From: Pseudomonas sp. BP8
GTDB lineage: Bacteria; Pseudomonadota; Gammaproteobacteria; Pseudomonadales; Pseudomonadaceae
Assembly (NCBI RefSeq): GCF_017875955.1
Contig: NZ_JAGINK010000001.1
Coordinates: forward strand, 3,006,501-3,070,500
Length of the DNA stretch: 64,000 bases
Direction of reading: 5' to 3'
The notes under the pieces were generated by a model, which was given only the letters and a program-made list of their open reading frames with translations, was not told where the DNA came from and did no database searches. The position numbers and the translations under genes were made by a program. This document shows, piece after piece, positions 42,638 to 51,066 of this stretch (the first letter of the stretch is position 1; every line of letters starts with the position of its first letter).

Positions 42638-43221
42638 CCCATGCACTCCCGCAGCGCTGCCAGGCCACGCTTGATCCAGGCCTTGACGGTACCCAAGGGC
42701 GTGCCCAGCCGTTGTGCGATTTGCGCGTGGGTGCAGCCGTCGACATAGGCGTGCAGGATGCAATCGCGGCGGGCCGGCTCGAGCTGTTCGAGGCAGCGGT
42801 AGACCTTGGCTGAATGGGCATGCAGCTCAAAGCTGTGCATGGCGTGCTCCGGGTCGTGGGCCGGGTCCGTGTCCTGCAAGTGCGACGGGTCCTGTGGGTC
42901 GATCGCAACCTGTCGCGCGCCATCGCGGACGAAATTCAGGGCCAGGTTACGGGTGATGCTGTAGATCCAGCCCCGCGCCGAGCCTCTCTCTGGAGCGAAA
43001 CTGCCGGCGCGCGTCCAGATCCGCACAAAGGCGTCATGAACGATATCTTCGGCCACGGCGCGCTCGCGCACGATGCGCCAGGCGACGCCAAGCAGGCGGG
43101 CGCTCTCCTGCGTGTAGAGGTCGCGCAAGGCTTGCTGATCGCCTTGGGCGCAGGCCTCCAGGCAGCGTTGGTAATCAAAGGTGGATTCGGGCAATGACAA
43201 AGTCGGCTCAACTGTCGGCAA
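42634..43221 (-). CDS. ECF sigma factor (SigK-like)
   Basis: A 195-residue ECF sigma factor. Region 2 is VAEDIVHDAFVRIWTRAGSF plus RGWIYSITRNLALNFVRDGA; region 4 is GCTHAQIAQRLGTPLGTVKA. No ATG exists near the N-terminus; TTG 43221 is taken, with TTG 43200 or 43194 as alternatives. It is co-transcribed with the RskA-type partner. By family, the pair answers an envelope or oxidative signal through proteolysis of the anti-sigma factor. Confidence 0.9.
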   Translation of the reverse strand: MPTVEPTLSLPESTFDYQRCLEACAQGDQQALRDLYTQESARLLGVAWRIVRERAVAEDIVHDAFVRIWTRAGSFAPERGSARGWIYSITRNLALNFVRDGARQVAIDPQDPSHLQDTDPAHDPEHAMHSFELHAHSAKVYRCLEQLEPARRDCILHAYVDGCTHAQIAQRLGTPLGTVKAWIKRGLAALRECMG

Positions 43222-43302
43222 GGATCCGGCCCCAGCCGGCGGGCTGGGGTTTGTCGAACAGCGTAGACGACTTTGCCAGCCGTCACCGGGCTGAACGCCG
43301 GG

Positions 43303-43845
43303 TTATTTGGCGGACCAGAAGATGTAGTCGGCCTGGTACTTGACGATTTCTTTTTCCCCTTTGTTGGCTGCGGCGCACGTGCTGGCAGGGGCTACACCGC
43401 CTTTGGTGGCGACCCGCTGGATGTAGCTGACGCCTTGCATGGCGCCCTTGCCATCGGCAGGGTTGGCCTTGACCAGCTGATAGGGCAGGTCGCCTTTGTT
43501 TGCCGGTGCGACAGCCAGTTGCGTGCCGGTGACCTTGGAGCCGTCCTTGGCCTGCCAGGTGGCAGGTGGGCCGAAGTAGCTGCCGACCTGGGTACCCTTG
43601 CGGTCATTGAGGACTGCCTTGGGGCCGACGAAGGTCCATTCGGTCTGGCCAGCAGCATCGACCTTGTCGCGGCATTCATAGGTGACCTCGCCAACGCCTA
43701 CGGTTTCCATCATGACCTTGTGGCCTTCCGGGACCTTGACGGCGTCGGGCAGTGCCGATTGCGCATGGGCGGTCTGCAGGGCCAGCGCGAGGCTGCCGAT
43801 GGCCAGGGTAGCGGTGATCAGGCTGAGGGGGCGTTTACCATTCAT
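43303..43845 (-). CDS. DUF3455 family exported protein
   Basis: A 180-residue exported protein. The signal peptide ends near LQTAHAQS. The mature part has the DUF3455 pattern VGEVTYECRDKVDAAGQTEW and VGSYFGPPATWQAKDGSKVT, with IQRVATKGGVAPASTCAAAN near the end. Two Cys may form a disulfide. It is 81 bp upstream of the sigma gene on the same strand and is a plausible member of the sigma regulon. Function is unknown. ATG follows CAGGAGATCCACC. Confidence 0.85.
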   Translation of the reverse strand: MNGKRPLSLITATLAIGSLALALQTAHAQSALPDAVKVPEGHKVMMETVGVGEVTYECRDKVDAAGQTEWTFVGPKAVLNDRKGTQVGSYFGPPATWQAKDGSKVTGTQLAVAPANKGDLPYQLVKANPADGKGAMQGVSYIQRVATKGGVAPASTCAAANKGEKEIVKYQADYIFWSAK

Positions 43846-43932
43846 GGTGGATCTCCTGGTGAGTAGCGCTTAGGCAGCGAGTGGCTGCTGTAGGTACTAC
43901 CCGCCAGGATCTGCTTTGGATGCAGCAATCTG

Positions 43933-43965
43933 AAAAAAAAGTTCAGCGGGCCTCATGCGGCCCGC
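43933..43965 (-). terminator. Intrinsic terminator after the M20 peptidase gene
   Basis: On the minus strand, a GC stem (GCGGGCC / GGCCCGC, loop of 6) is followed by TGAAC and eight T's, 19 bp past the peptidase stop codon. It is the only clear rho-independent terminator with a T run in the window. Confidence 0.8.
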
Positions 43966-43983
43966 ATCGGCGGGACAGTCACG

Positions 43984-45216
43984 CTACTGCGCCAGTTTCC
44001 TGATCATCGCCACCGTCAGGTACAGCCTGGGCGCTACGCTGGTGAGCTCGATGTACTCGTCCTCGGCATGCAGCCCTGCGCCAACCACGCCCATGGTCTC
44101 CAGCACCGCCGGTTTGGCGCTACCGGGCACATAGGCATATCCGGCGTCGGTGCCAAAACGCATGGCGATCGGCTCGATCTTGCGGTCGATCTGGCTGTAC
44201 AACTGGCTGGCGGTTTCTGCCAGCTGGCGCGAGGCATCGTTACGCGCCAGCGGCGGCCGGCCTTTTTCCAGGGTAACCGTGGTTTGGGTGTCGGTGATCA
44301 ACTGCTTTTGCACGATGCGCTTGGCATCGGCTGCCACGCGGTCACTCTCGCTCAGGTCCGAATAGCGCATGTCGGCCTCGGCCGTGGCCAGGGCAGGAAT
44401 GATGTTGGCTTTTTCACCGGCCTTGGCCAGGGTCCAGTTGACCGTGGTGCCTTTGCTGGTGTCGCCGAGGTCCTTGAGCTGGAAGATCTGGTGCGCCAGT
44501 TCGGTCAGGGCATTGCGGCCTTCTTCAGGGGCGGAACCGGCGTGCGAAGAGCGGCCCTTGACCTCCAGTTTCAGGCGGTTGATGCCGTTGGTGGCGACCG
44601 TCACAGCGTCCTTGTCCGGCGGCTCGTAGGAGAAGACGTAATCATGTTTGCGGGCCAGCTCGGCGATGATCTGTCGGGAGCCGGTCGAGCCCATTTCTTC
44701 ATCCGGGTTGAACAGCACGGTGAGCGTCCGGTAGCCCTTGTACTGTTGATCCTGGAGCAGCTTGAGTGCATGCAGGATCATCGCCACGCCACCTTTGGCA
44801 TCGGCCACGCCCGGCCCATAGGCGCGCTCACCCTCGACCCGGAATGGCCGCTTGGCCACGGTACCTGGGCCGAACACCGTGTCGTAATGGACCATCAGCA
44901 GGAAATCCTTACTGCCAGTGCCGGTAAAGGTGCCGACGATGTTGTCGCCCACCGAAGGTTTGGCCGGGTGGGTTTCGACCTTGGCGCCGAGCGCCTCGAG
45001 GCGCTTGACCAGCTCGGCGCTGACCTGGGTCAGGCCGGCTTCGGTGCCGGTGCCGGTGTCGACCGAGACCAGTTGCTTGAGGGTTTCCAGATAGTGCGGT
45101 TGTTCGGCTTGGGCTTGCTTGAGCAGGTCTTGTGCGGAGGGTTCGGCGGCAACTGCCGCGGTGCAGCTGAAGCACAGCGCCAGGGCCATGGCGAAAGGGG
45201 GACGTAGCATCGGCAT
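43984..45216 (-). CDS. Periplasmic M20 carboxypeptidase (carboxypeptidase G2-like)
   Basis: A 410-residue dizinc exopeptidase similar to Pseudomonas carboxypeptidase G2, which removes C-terminal glutamate from folates and peptides. ATG 45216 is preceded by GAAGAGG. A signal peptide ends near AVAAEPS. Metal and catalytic residues are visible: H in LLMVHYDTVF, D in GPGVADAKGG, EE in NPDEEMGSTGS, E in FSYEPP and H in GAGLHAEDEY. The dimerisation lid lies between. It is transcribed away from a LysR gene 163 bp off, probably its regulator. The substrate could be folate, glutamyl peptides or N-acyl amino acids. Confidence 0.9.
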   Translation of the reverse strand: MPMLRPPFAMALALCFSCTAAVAAEPSAQDLLKQAQAEQPHYLETLKQLVSVDTGTGTEAGLTQVSAELVKRLEALGAKVETHPAKPSVGDNIVGTFTGTGSKDFLLMVHYDTVFGPGTVAKRPFRVEGERAYGPGVADAKGGVAMILHALKLLQDQQYKGYRTLTVLFNPDEEMGSTGSRQIIAELARKHDYVFSYEPPDKDAVTVATNGINRLKLEVKGRSSHAGSAPEEGRNALTELAHQIFQLKDLGDTSKGTTVNWTLAKAGEKANIIPALATAEADMRYSDLSESDRVAADAKRIVQKQLITDTQTTVTLEKGRPPLARNDASRQLAETASQLYSQIDRKIEPIAMRFGTDAGYAYVPGSAKPAVLETMGVVGAGLHAEDEYIELTSVAPRLYLTVAMIRKLAQ

Positions 45217-45379
45217 TGGGGCCTCTTCCTTGTTGTCATGAAGGGTAGAGCCTAGACGCTGGGAGCTCTGCGGCAAGCTTTGGTTGAATATGCCGAGCTC
45301 TGCACGGGGCAGGCACAGGTCGACATTCACCGGCACGCCATGCTCTAGTGGCGCGGGAAAACGCGAGGAAGAATGTTTG

Positions 45380-46291
45380 ATGAAAAAGCTGGTGCGCATG
45401 GACGACCTGCAGGTGTTCGTCGCTACGGTCGAGGCCGGCAGTTTTTCTGCCGCGGCGCGGCAACTGGATATTTCCCCGGCCTTGGCCAGTGGTGCGGTCC
45501 AGCGCCTGGAGCGCAGCCTGGCCATCCGCCTGTTCGTGCGTTCGACGCGCAAGCTGCGTCTGTCGGACGACGGCCAGCGTTACCTGCCGCATGCGCGCCA
45601 GGTGCTGGATGCCTTGGGTGAAGGTGAAATGGCCTTGGCGCAGGGGCGCGAAGAGATCGCCGGGCCGTTGTGCCTGTCGATGCCTTCGGACCTGGGCCGC
45701 AATCTGCTGCTGCCGTGGCTGGTCGAGTTTCAGGCCGCGCATCCGCGCATCGAGCTGCAGCTGCGGCTCAGCGACCAGATCGCGGACTTTTTCAGCGGTC
45801 GGCTGGATGCTGGCATCCGCTATGGGCAACTGGCCGATTCCAGTCTGGTGTCGCTGCCGTTGGCGCCGGCCAATCGGCGCATCCTCTGCGCCGCGCCGGC
45901 CTACATCGCCCGCCATGGCGCGCCGAGTACCCCGGAAGAACTGGTGCGGCACAACTGCCTGCGTTATGTGATGGGCGAACTGACCCATGAACGCTGGAGC
46001 TTCCATACCCCACAAGGGGTGAAGTCGGTGCTGGTGGCGGGCGATCGAACCAGTGACGATGCCGACGTCGTTCGCCGCTGGGGCGTGGCCGGGTTGGGCG
46101 TGGTGTACAAGTCGCAGCTGGATGTGCACGAGGATTTGCGTACGGGCAGGCTGGTGGAGCTGTTCCCCAGGGCCTGGGGGCAGCCGACGCCGTTGCAACT
46201 GGTGTGCGCGCACCGGCAGTCGTTGACGCCGGTGGTGCAGCAATTGCGGGCGTTCCTGCTGCCGCGGTTTGAGCAAATGCTGGCTGATTGA
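45380..46291 (+). CDS. LysR-family regulator divergent from the M20 peptidase
   Basis: A 303-residue LysR regulator from ATG 45380 (GAGGAAG upstream). The HTH is SFSAAARQLDISPALASGAV. The effector domain is of the CrgA/DmlR-like group (LCLSMPSDLGRNLLLPWLVE, GRLDAGIRYGQLAD). It shares a 163-bp promoter region with the peptidase gene. Confidence 0.93.
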   Translation: MKKLVRMDDLQVFVATVEAGSFSAAARQLDISPALASGAVQRLERSLAIRLFVRSTRKLRLSDDGQRYLPHARQVLDALGEGEMALAQGREEIAGPLCLSMPSDLGRNLLLPWLVEFQAAHPRIELQLRLSDQIADFFSGRLDAGIRYGQLADSSLVSLPLAPANRRILCAAPAYIARHGAPSTPEELVRHNCLRYVMGELTHERWSFHTPQGVKSVLVAGDRTSDDADVVRRWGVAGLGVVYKSQLDVHEDLRTGRLVELFPRAWGQPTPLQLVCAHRQSLTPVVQQLRAFLLPRFEQMLAD

Positions 46292-46323
46292 GCAGGGCAG
46301 GGCGGGCCTCTTCGCGGGGCAAA

Positions 46324-46516
46324 CTCTAATGCCAGTCAGTTAAGAAGCTGGGGCCGCTTTACGGCCCTTTCGCGACACAAGGCCGCTCCCACAGGGATCG
46401 TGGATGCCGCCATTTACATGGCATGCGCGGACTTTGTGGGAGCGGCCTTGTGTCGCGAAAGGGCTGCAAAGCAGCCCCAACCCAGGCAACCAAGTCGTAA
46501 CTGACTGGCATTAGAG
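46324..46516. mobile_element. MITE-like inverted-repeat element, copy 2
   Basis: 193 bp with perfect 19-bp terminal inverted repeats ctctaatgccagtcagtta (46324-46342 and complement 46498-46516). Inside, as in the copy at 11579, are arms of the tgtgggagcggccttgtgtc REP family. It is bracketed by inverted pieces of the other REP family (cgcggggcaa at the left, cttgccccgcg at the right), as if inserted into a REP pair. It is non-coding. Confidence 0.75.
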
Positions 46517-46546
46517 CTTGCCCCGCGGCACTACCCATTCAAAGCC

Positions 46547-47557
46547 TCAAAACCCCTCAAGCACGATCTTGCCCTTGGCCTTGCCACTCTCGATCAGCGC
46601 ATGCGCTCGGCGCAGGTTCTGAGCGTTGATCGCGCCAAAATGTTCACCCAGGGTAGTGCGCAGCACGCCCTCGTCGATCAGCGCCGCGACGCGCTCAAGC
46701 AGTTCATGCTGCTTGATCATGTCGGCGGTCTGGTACAGCGAACGGGTAAACATCAACTCCCAGTGCAGCGACAGCGACTTGCGCTTGAGCGGCAAAGCAT
46801 CGAGCGACGCCGGATCGTCGATCAAGGCCAGGCGCCCCTGGGGCCGCAGGACCTCGACCAGCTGCAGGAAGTGCTGGTCGGTGTGGGTCAGGCTGATCAC
46901 CAGGTCGACCTGCCCATCGCCAATCCCCTGCAACTGGGCGGCCAACGGTTGGCTGTGGTCGATCACATGATGGGCGCCAAGCTCGCCCACCCATTGCTGG
47001 GTTTCAGGGCGCGAGGCGCTGCCGATCACGGTCAGGCGGGTGAGCTTGCGCGCCAGTTGCGTGAGGATCGAGCCAACCCCGCCGCCAGCCCCAATGATCA
47101 GCAGGCTTTGCCCCTCACCGCCACCTTCCGCCACCCCCAGGCGGTCGAACAGCAATTCCCAGGCGGTAATCGACGTCAGCGGCAGCGCGGCAGCGCTGGC
47201 GGCGTCGAGGCTGCGCGGTTTGTGCCCGACAATGCGCTCATCGACCAGATGCAGCTGGCTATAGCTGCCGGGACGATCGATGGCGCCGGCGTAGTACACC
47301 TCGTCACCCGGTTGGAACAGGCTGACCTCGCTACCCACTTCGCGCACCACGCCGACGGCGTCCCAGCCAAGCACGCGAGGCTGCGCGGCACTGCCAGAGC
47401 CGGCGCGGATCTTGGTATCCACCGGGTTGACCGAAATCGCCTGAACCTCCACCAGCAGGTCGCGAACGCCGGGCACGGGGCGGGGCAGTTCGCTGTCGAA
47501 CAGCGCGGCGGGGTCGTTGATGGGCAGGCCGTGTTGGGTGAAGACGATGGCTTTCAT
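46547..47557 (-). CDS. Zinc-type alcohol dehydrogenase / quinone oxidoreductase family protein
   Basis: A 336-residue medium-chain reductase. ATG 47557 (MKAIVFTQHGLPINDPAALF) is chosen over the upstream frame. The catalytic-domain motif is VQAISVNPVDTKIRAG and the NAD(P) site is GAGGGVGSILTQLA. The Cys ligands of the structural zinc lobe are not seen, placing it with the zinc-free quinone-oxidoreductase-like members (TIGR02817). It is probably a detoxifying NADPH reductase. It is a lone gene, and the REP/MITE cluster lies downstream. Confidence 0.88.
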   Translation of the reverse strand: MKAIVFTQHGLPINDPAALFDSELPRPVPGVRDLLVEVQAISVNPVDTKIRAGSGSAAQPRVLGWDAVGVVREVGSEVSLFQPGDEVYYAGAIDRPGSYSQLHLVDERIVGHKPRSLDAASAAALPLTSITAWELLFDRLGVAEGGGEGQSLLIIGAGGGVGSILTQLARKLTRLTVIGSASRPETQQWVGELGAHHVIDHSQPLAAQLQGIGDGQVDLVISLTHTDQHFLQLVEVLRPQGRLALIDDPASLDALPLKRKSLSLHWELMFTRSLYQTADMIKQHELLERVAALIDEGVLRTTLGEHFGAINAQNLRRAHALIESGKAKGKIVLEGF

Positions 47558-47673
47558 GGGTGTCGCTCCAGAGTGCAGTGGAATGCGACAACGGTAGCCT
47601 GTGCCGGTTGAAGGAGAAATGGGAGAAATGCGGGAAGACTTTCGTGGTTTTGTTGAAAATGCAGCTACGGCTG

Positions 47674-47712
47674 CCATCGCCTCGTCGCGGGTTGCCCGCG
47701 AGGAGGCGATGG
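47674..47712. terminator. Long hairpin with 18-bp arms
   Basis: ccatcgcctcgtcgcggg / cccgcgaggaggcgatgg with one mismatch and a 3-nt loop, just past the stop of the DUF2388 gene. It is probably a REP variant acting as a transcription stop; no T tract. Confidence 0.55.
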
Positions 47713-47719
47713 AGGTCGA

Positions 47720-48037
47720 TCAGTTGTCCGTCAGCGGGTCATCCTGCGAGAGGATGGCCCGGGCCAACTCTTCGTCACTCACCTGCAAGCCAGGATTGTT
47801 CTTGCGCGCCTGTTCCAGCGCCGACTCGGCATACGCCCCGCGTATGGCGCCGCCGCTGGCAACAAACGCCGACAGCTCATCACGGGCCGGGATGATCCGT
47901 TTGTCATCCTTGAAGGTGGAGTACAGCGATGCCGAGACACCGGCCGAGGTGGCGACATCACCCGCATCGACGCGGGCGAGAGCGGAGCCGGCAGGTATCA
48001 GGACCAACAGCGAAGACACGATCAGCAAACGACGCAT
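47720..48037 (-). CDS. DUF2388 family exported protein
   Basis: A 105-residue protein from ATG 48037. The signal peptide is MRRLLIVSSLLVLIPAGSALA. The mature part is typical of the Pseudomonas DUF2388/TIGR02448 group (GVSASLYSTFKDDKRIIPAR, DELSAFVASGGAIRGAYAES). It is periplasmic or secreted, of unknown function; these genes often occur in small clusters in Pseudomonas, but only one is here. Confidence 0.88.
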   Translation of the reverse strand: MRRLLIVSSLLVLIPAGSALARVDAGDVATSAGVSASLYSTFKDDKRIIPARDELSAFVASGGAIRGAYAESALEQARKNNPGLQVSDEELARAILSQDDPLTDN

Positions 48038-48150
48038 GGCGAAACCTCCAAGAGGGTGAAGCCCAGGGGAAAGTCTGCATGAAGATAAGAGTGCTGCAGC
48101 GCCATGGTAGTTCAATTACCGCTCAAGCCGTTGGCCACACAGTGCCTGCT

Positions 48151-49536
48151 TCAGGCTTTACGCGCAGACCCTGCAGGTGTCGGGGCCCGCTCAGCCGGCC
48201 CAGGCGCATTACCCAGCGAGGCCGCCTGCTGCAAGTCGAGCTGGCTGGTCTCAGGGGCCAGCCACCAGGAAATCAGCGCGCCGAACAGCGAGATCAGCGC
48301 TGCGGCGAACATGGTGTTGGCCGTGCCCAACGATGCCAGCGAAATCGGCACCAGGTAGGTACCTACTGCAGCCCCGATGCGTGACAGCGAGGTGGCCAGG
48401 CCGACCGCCGAAGCGCGGATTTCGGTGGGGAACAGCTCGTTCGGGTAGACGTATTCGAGTACCTGGGCACCGCCGATGAACACTGCGTAAGCGCCGAACA
48501 ACAGCAGTACCGTGGTCGGTGAGGCGTCCGGGTTCATGCCCAGCAGCATCAGCGCCATGCCCGACCAGAGGAAGCTGTGGATGAGCATCTTGCGCCGGCC
48601 CATGCGGTTGATCAACTTGGTCGCCAGCAGGCAGCCCAAGGTGAACAGGAAGGTGATCGCAATCGAGCCGTAGCTGGCCCAGTCACCGGTCAGCTTGAGT
48701 GCTTGCAGCACTTTTGGGGCGAAGGCATAGATAGCGAACAACGGCACGATCGCGCAGGTCCAGAACAGCGTCACGAAGGCCATGCGCTTGCCGTAGCCGG
48801 AGTGGAACAGCGACCACACCGAAACCTGCTGGTTGCTGCTCGGCTCGGGCAGGTCGGCAATCGAGTAGTCCGGCCCGTAGACCTTCTTGATCACGGCGTC
48901 TGCCTCAGCAGTGCGGCCCTTGCTGAGCAACCAGCGAGGTGACTCTGGCGTGCCACTGCGGGCGATCAGGAACAGCGCCCCTGGGATCACTGCACTGGCC
49001 AACACCCAGCGCCAGCCTTCATCACCGGCCACACGCAGGAGGATCTCGCCGATCAGATAGGCGACTGCCGCGCCGGCAAACCACATCAGTACCATGGCCG
49101 CGAGCAACGGCCCACGTTGCTTGCGCGGGAGGAATTCAGCCAGCAGCGAGGTGGCGATCGGGTAGTCGGCGCCGACTGCAATGCCGATCAGCAAGCGCCA
49201 GACAAACAGCAGCCAGGCCGATTCGACCCAGAACTGCGCCACGGAGAAACCGATGATTGCCACCAGGTCGACCAGGTAGAGCACTTTGCGCCCGTACTTG
49301 TCGGTGAACCAGCCACCGAGAAAACCACCGAGAAACACCCCGATCAGGGCCGAGGCGGCGATCAGGCCTTCCCACAAGGCGGACAGCTGCAAAGCCCCGC
49401 TGATCTGCACCATCACCACACCGATGATGCTCAGGACATAGCCGTCAAGGAACGGCCCACCGGCGGAGTACACCGTCAGTTTGCGATGGAAGGCGTTGAG
49501 TGGGGCATCTTCGACGGAGCGTCGGGATACGGACAT
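48151..49536 (-). CDS. MFS transporter, sugar/aromatic acid-type
   Basis: A 461-residue major facilitator with 12 membrane segments. It has duplicated MFS loop motifs (GGWFTDKYGRKVLYLVDL and LINRMGRRKMLIH), the sugar-porter-like ESPRWLLSKGR, and EYVYPNELFPTEIRASAVGL. ATG follows GGAGACTGCA. No catabolic gene is adjacent, so the substrate is open. Confidence 0.9.
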   Translation of the reverse strand: MSVSRRSVEDAPLNAFHRKLTVYSAGGPFLDGYVLSIIGVVMVQISGALQLSALWEGLIAASALIGVFLGGFLGGWFTDKYGRKVLYLVDLVAIIGFSVAQFWVESAWLLFVWRLLIGIAVGADYPIATSLLAEFLPRKQRGPLLAAMVLMWFAGAAVAYLIGEILLRVAGDEGWRWVLASAVIPGALFLIARSGTPESPRWLLSKGRTAEADAVIKKVYGPDYSIADLPEPSSNQQVSVWSLFHSGYGKRMAFVTLFWTCAIVPLFAIYAFAPKVLQALKLTGDWASYGSIAITFLFTLGCLLATKLINRMGRRKMLIHSFLWSGMALMLLGMNPDASPTTVLLLFGAYAVFIGGAQVLEYVYPNELFPTEIRASAVGLATSLSRIGAAVGTYLVPISLASLGTANTMFAAALISLFGALISWWLAPETSQLDLQQAASLGNAPGPAERAPTPAGSARKA

Positions 49537-49716
49537 TGCAGTCTCCTGTTGTTTTTATTGCGCACGCATCGGGCGTGTCTGGCCGGCACTATCGCACCGG
49601 CCTGGAGAGCTGCCATATAACGGTTGGGACGAGTCGTGGGACGAATGGCGCGAGCGAGGATTGGTTCTTGGTGGTCTGGCTTAAGTCTGCTGGGGCCGCC
49701 TCGACTGGCCAGGTGC

Positions 49717-50250
49717 TCAACAGCGGTGGCGTCGGTAAAGCAGCCCCGGCGTGGACGGATCAATCGCCCTGACCACCTCACCGGCCTTGTGGAACCCGGC
49801 GCGTTCGGCCAGCCGCTGGCTGGCCGCATTGTTCACTGCGGTAGTCAACCAGACGGGCGCGGCCACGGCATCGAGCAAAGTGGTCAGGGCCTCTCGCATC
49901 AAGCCCTGTCCGGCGAAGGCCTGGCTCACCCAATAGCCGACCTCATACTCGCCGTCCCTCGGCGTAAGGCCGATGCAACCGACTATTGCCCCATGCTCAG
50001 GGCTGAGCACGAAGTAGCGCTTTTCACCTGACGAGCAGAGGAAGTCAGCCTGGCTTTTGTCCAGGCTTTGCCGGATATCATCCAGGCTCCAGTCCGGCTT
50101 GGCCCACAGCAGAAAGGGCTGGTGCAGGTCATAGCTGCTCAACAGCGCCTCGTGCAATGGGACTGCCAGCGCGGGGTTGGGGCGGGACAGCCGCAGGCGT
50201 TGGCTGGTGAGACTCTCGGGAAGTTCGGCGGTGGTCGTAGATACAGACAT
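49717..50250 (-). CDS. GNAT-family N-acetyltransferase (RimJ/RimL-like)
   Basis: A 177-residue acetyltransferase from ATG 50250. The first strands are TSQRLRLSRPNPALAVPLHE. The acetyl-CoA site is VGYWVSQAFAGQGLMREALT, and the C-terminal strand contains NNAASQRLAERAGFHKAGEV. RimJ/L relatives acetylate N-termini or small amines. It is divergent from a GST gene (127-bp gap). Confidence 0.9.
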   Translation of the reverse strand: MSVSTTTAELPESLTSQRLRLSRPNPALAVPLHEALLSSYDLHQPFLLWAKPDWSLDDIRQSLDKSQADFLCSSGEKRYFVLSPEHGAIVGCIGLTPRDGEYEVGYWVSQAFAGQGLMREALTTLLDAVAAPVWLTTAVNNAASQRLAERAGFHKAGEVVRAIDPSTPGLLYRRHRC

Positions 50251-50377
50251 TGAGCCTCCGTGCTCGGGGTGGTTGGCGGCGGATTTGGGGCGTGATTTAC
50301 TGACGCGCTCGCGGGGCAAAGCGGATCCCACGCGCCGCGATACGGTCAGGTCATTCAACGGAATATGAAGGTCAACC

Positions 50378-51016
50378 ATGTCTGAATACAAGCTGCACTG
50401 CTTTGCCGAATCTGGAAACGCCTACAAAGTCGCGCTGATGCTCGAACTGACCGGGCAGGACTGGCAGCCGCTGTTCGTCGATTTCTTCAATGGCCAGACC
50501 CGTGGAGACGCCTGGCGCAGTGACGTCAACGAGCAGGGCGAAGTGCCCGTGCTGGAGCATGGTGCTACCACGCTGACTCAATCGGCGTTGATTCTGGAAT
50601 ACCTCGCTGGGCAAACCGGCCAGTACGGCCCGCAGGACGAACAGGAGCGTCGCGATATCTGGCGCTGGATGCTGTTCGATAACCACAAGTTCACCAGCTA
50701 TTACGCGACGCTGCGGTTTCTCTACGGCTTGAAGAAAACGGGCGAGACAGAGGTCACCGCGTTTTTCCGCGAGCGGGCGACGGCGGCGTACCGGGTGGTC
50801 GATCAGCACTTGAGCAAGACGCCGTTCATGGTCGGTGGGCGCTTGACCATCGCCGACCTGTCCTTGGCCGGCTATGTATTCATGCCGGAAGATACCGGGA
50901 TGCACCTGACCGACTTCCCCCACATCGAGGCATGGAAGGGGCGGATCAAGGCATTGCCAGGTTGGAAGCATCCGTATGACCTGATGCCCAGAGGCTCCCA
51001 AGAGCTGTGCAGCTAG
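50378..51016 (+). CDS. Glutathione S-transferase
   Basis: A 212-residue GST. The thioredoxin-like N-terminal domain (CFAESGNAYKVALMLELTG) has the glutathione-binding EVPVLEHG and TQSALILEYLA. The all-helical C-terminal domain has the capping-box stretch GGRLTIADLSLAGYVF. Ser12 or Ser14-region residues are the likely thiol activators. It is monocistronic, with AAGG before the ATG. Confidence 0.92.
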   Translation: MSEYKLHCFAESGNAYKVALMLELTGQDWQPLFVDFFNGQTRGDAWRSDVNEQGEVPVLEHGATTLTQSALILEYLAGQTGQYGPQDEQERRDIWRWMLFDNHKFTSYYATLRFLYGLKKTGETEVTAFFRERATAAYRVVDQHLSKTPFMVGGRLTIADLSLAGYVFMPEDTGMHLTDFPHIEAWKGRIKALPGWKHPYDLMPRGSQELCS

Positions 51017-51035
51017 GCTTGCCGTACCGGTCGGA

Positions 51036-51056
51036 ATGGGGCGCAAAGCGCCCCAT
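51036..51056. terminator. Perfect hairpin between convergent genes
   Basis: atggggcgc-aaa-gcgccccat, a 9-bp stem with a 3-nt loop. It lies between the stop codons of the GST gene (51016) and the TonB receptor gene (51067), a likely bidirectional stop. Confidence 0.65.
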
Positions 51057-51066
51057 AACGTTGATA

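Noticed and set aside
43984..45552. Longer M20 peptidase starting at 45552
   Set aside because: The added 112 residues are Arg/Ser-rich non-coding sequence; ATG 45216 has a ribosome site and begins a signal peptide.
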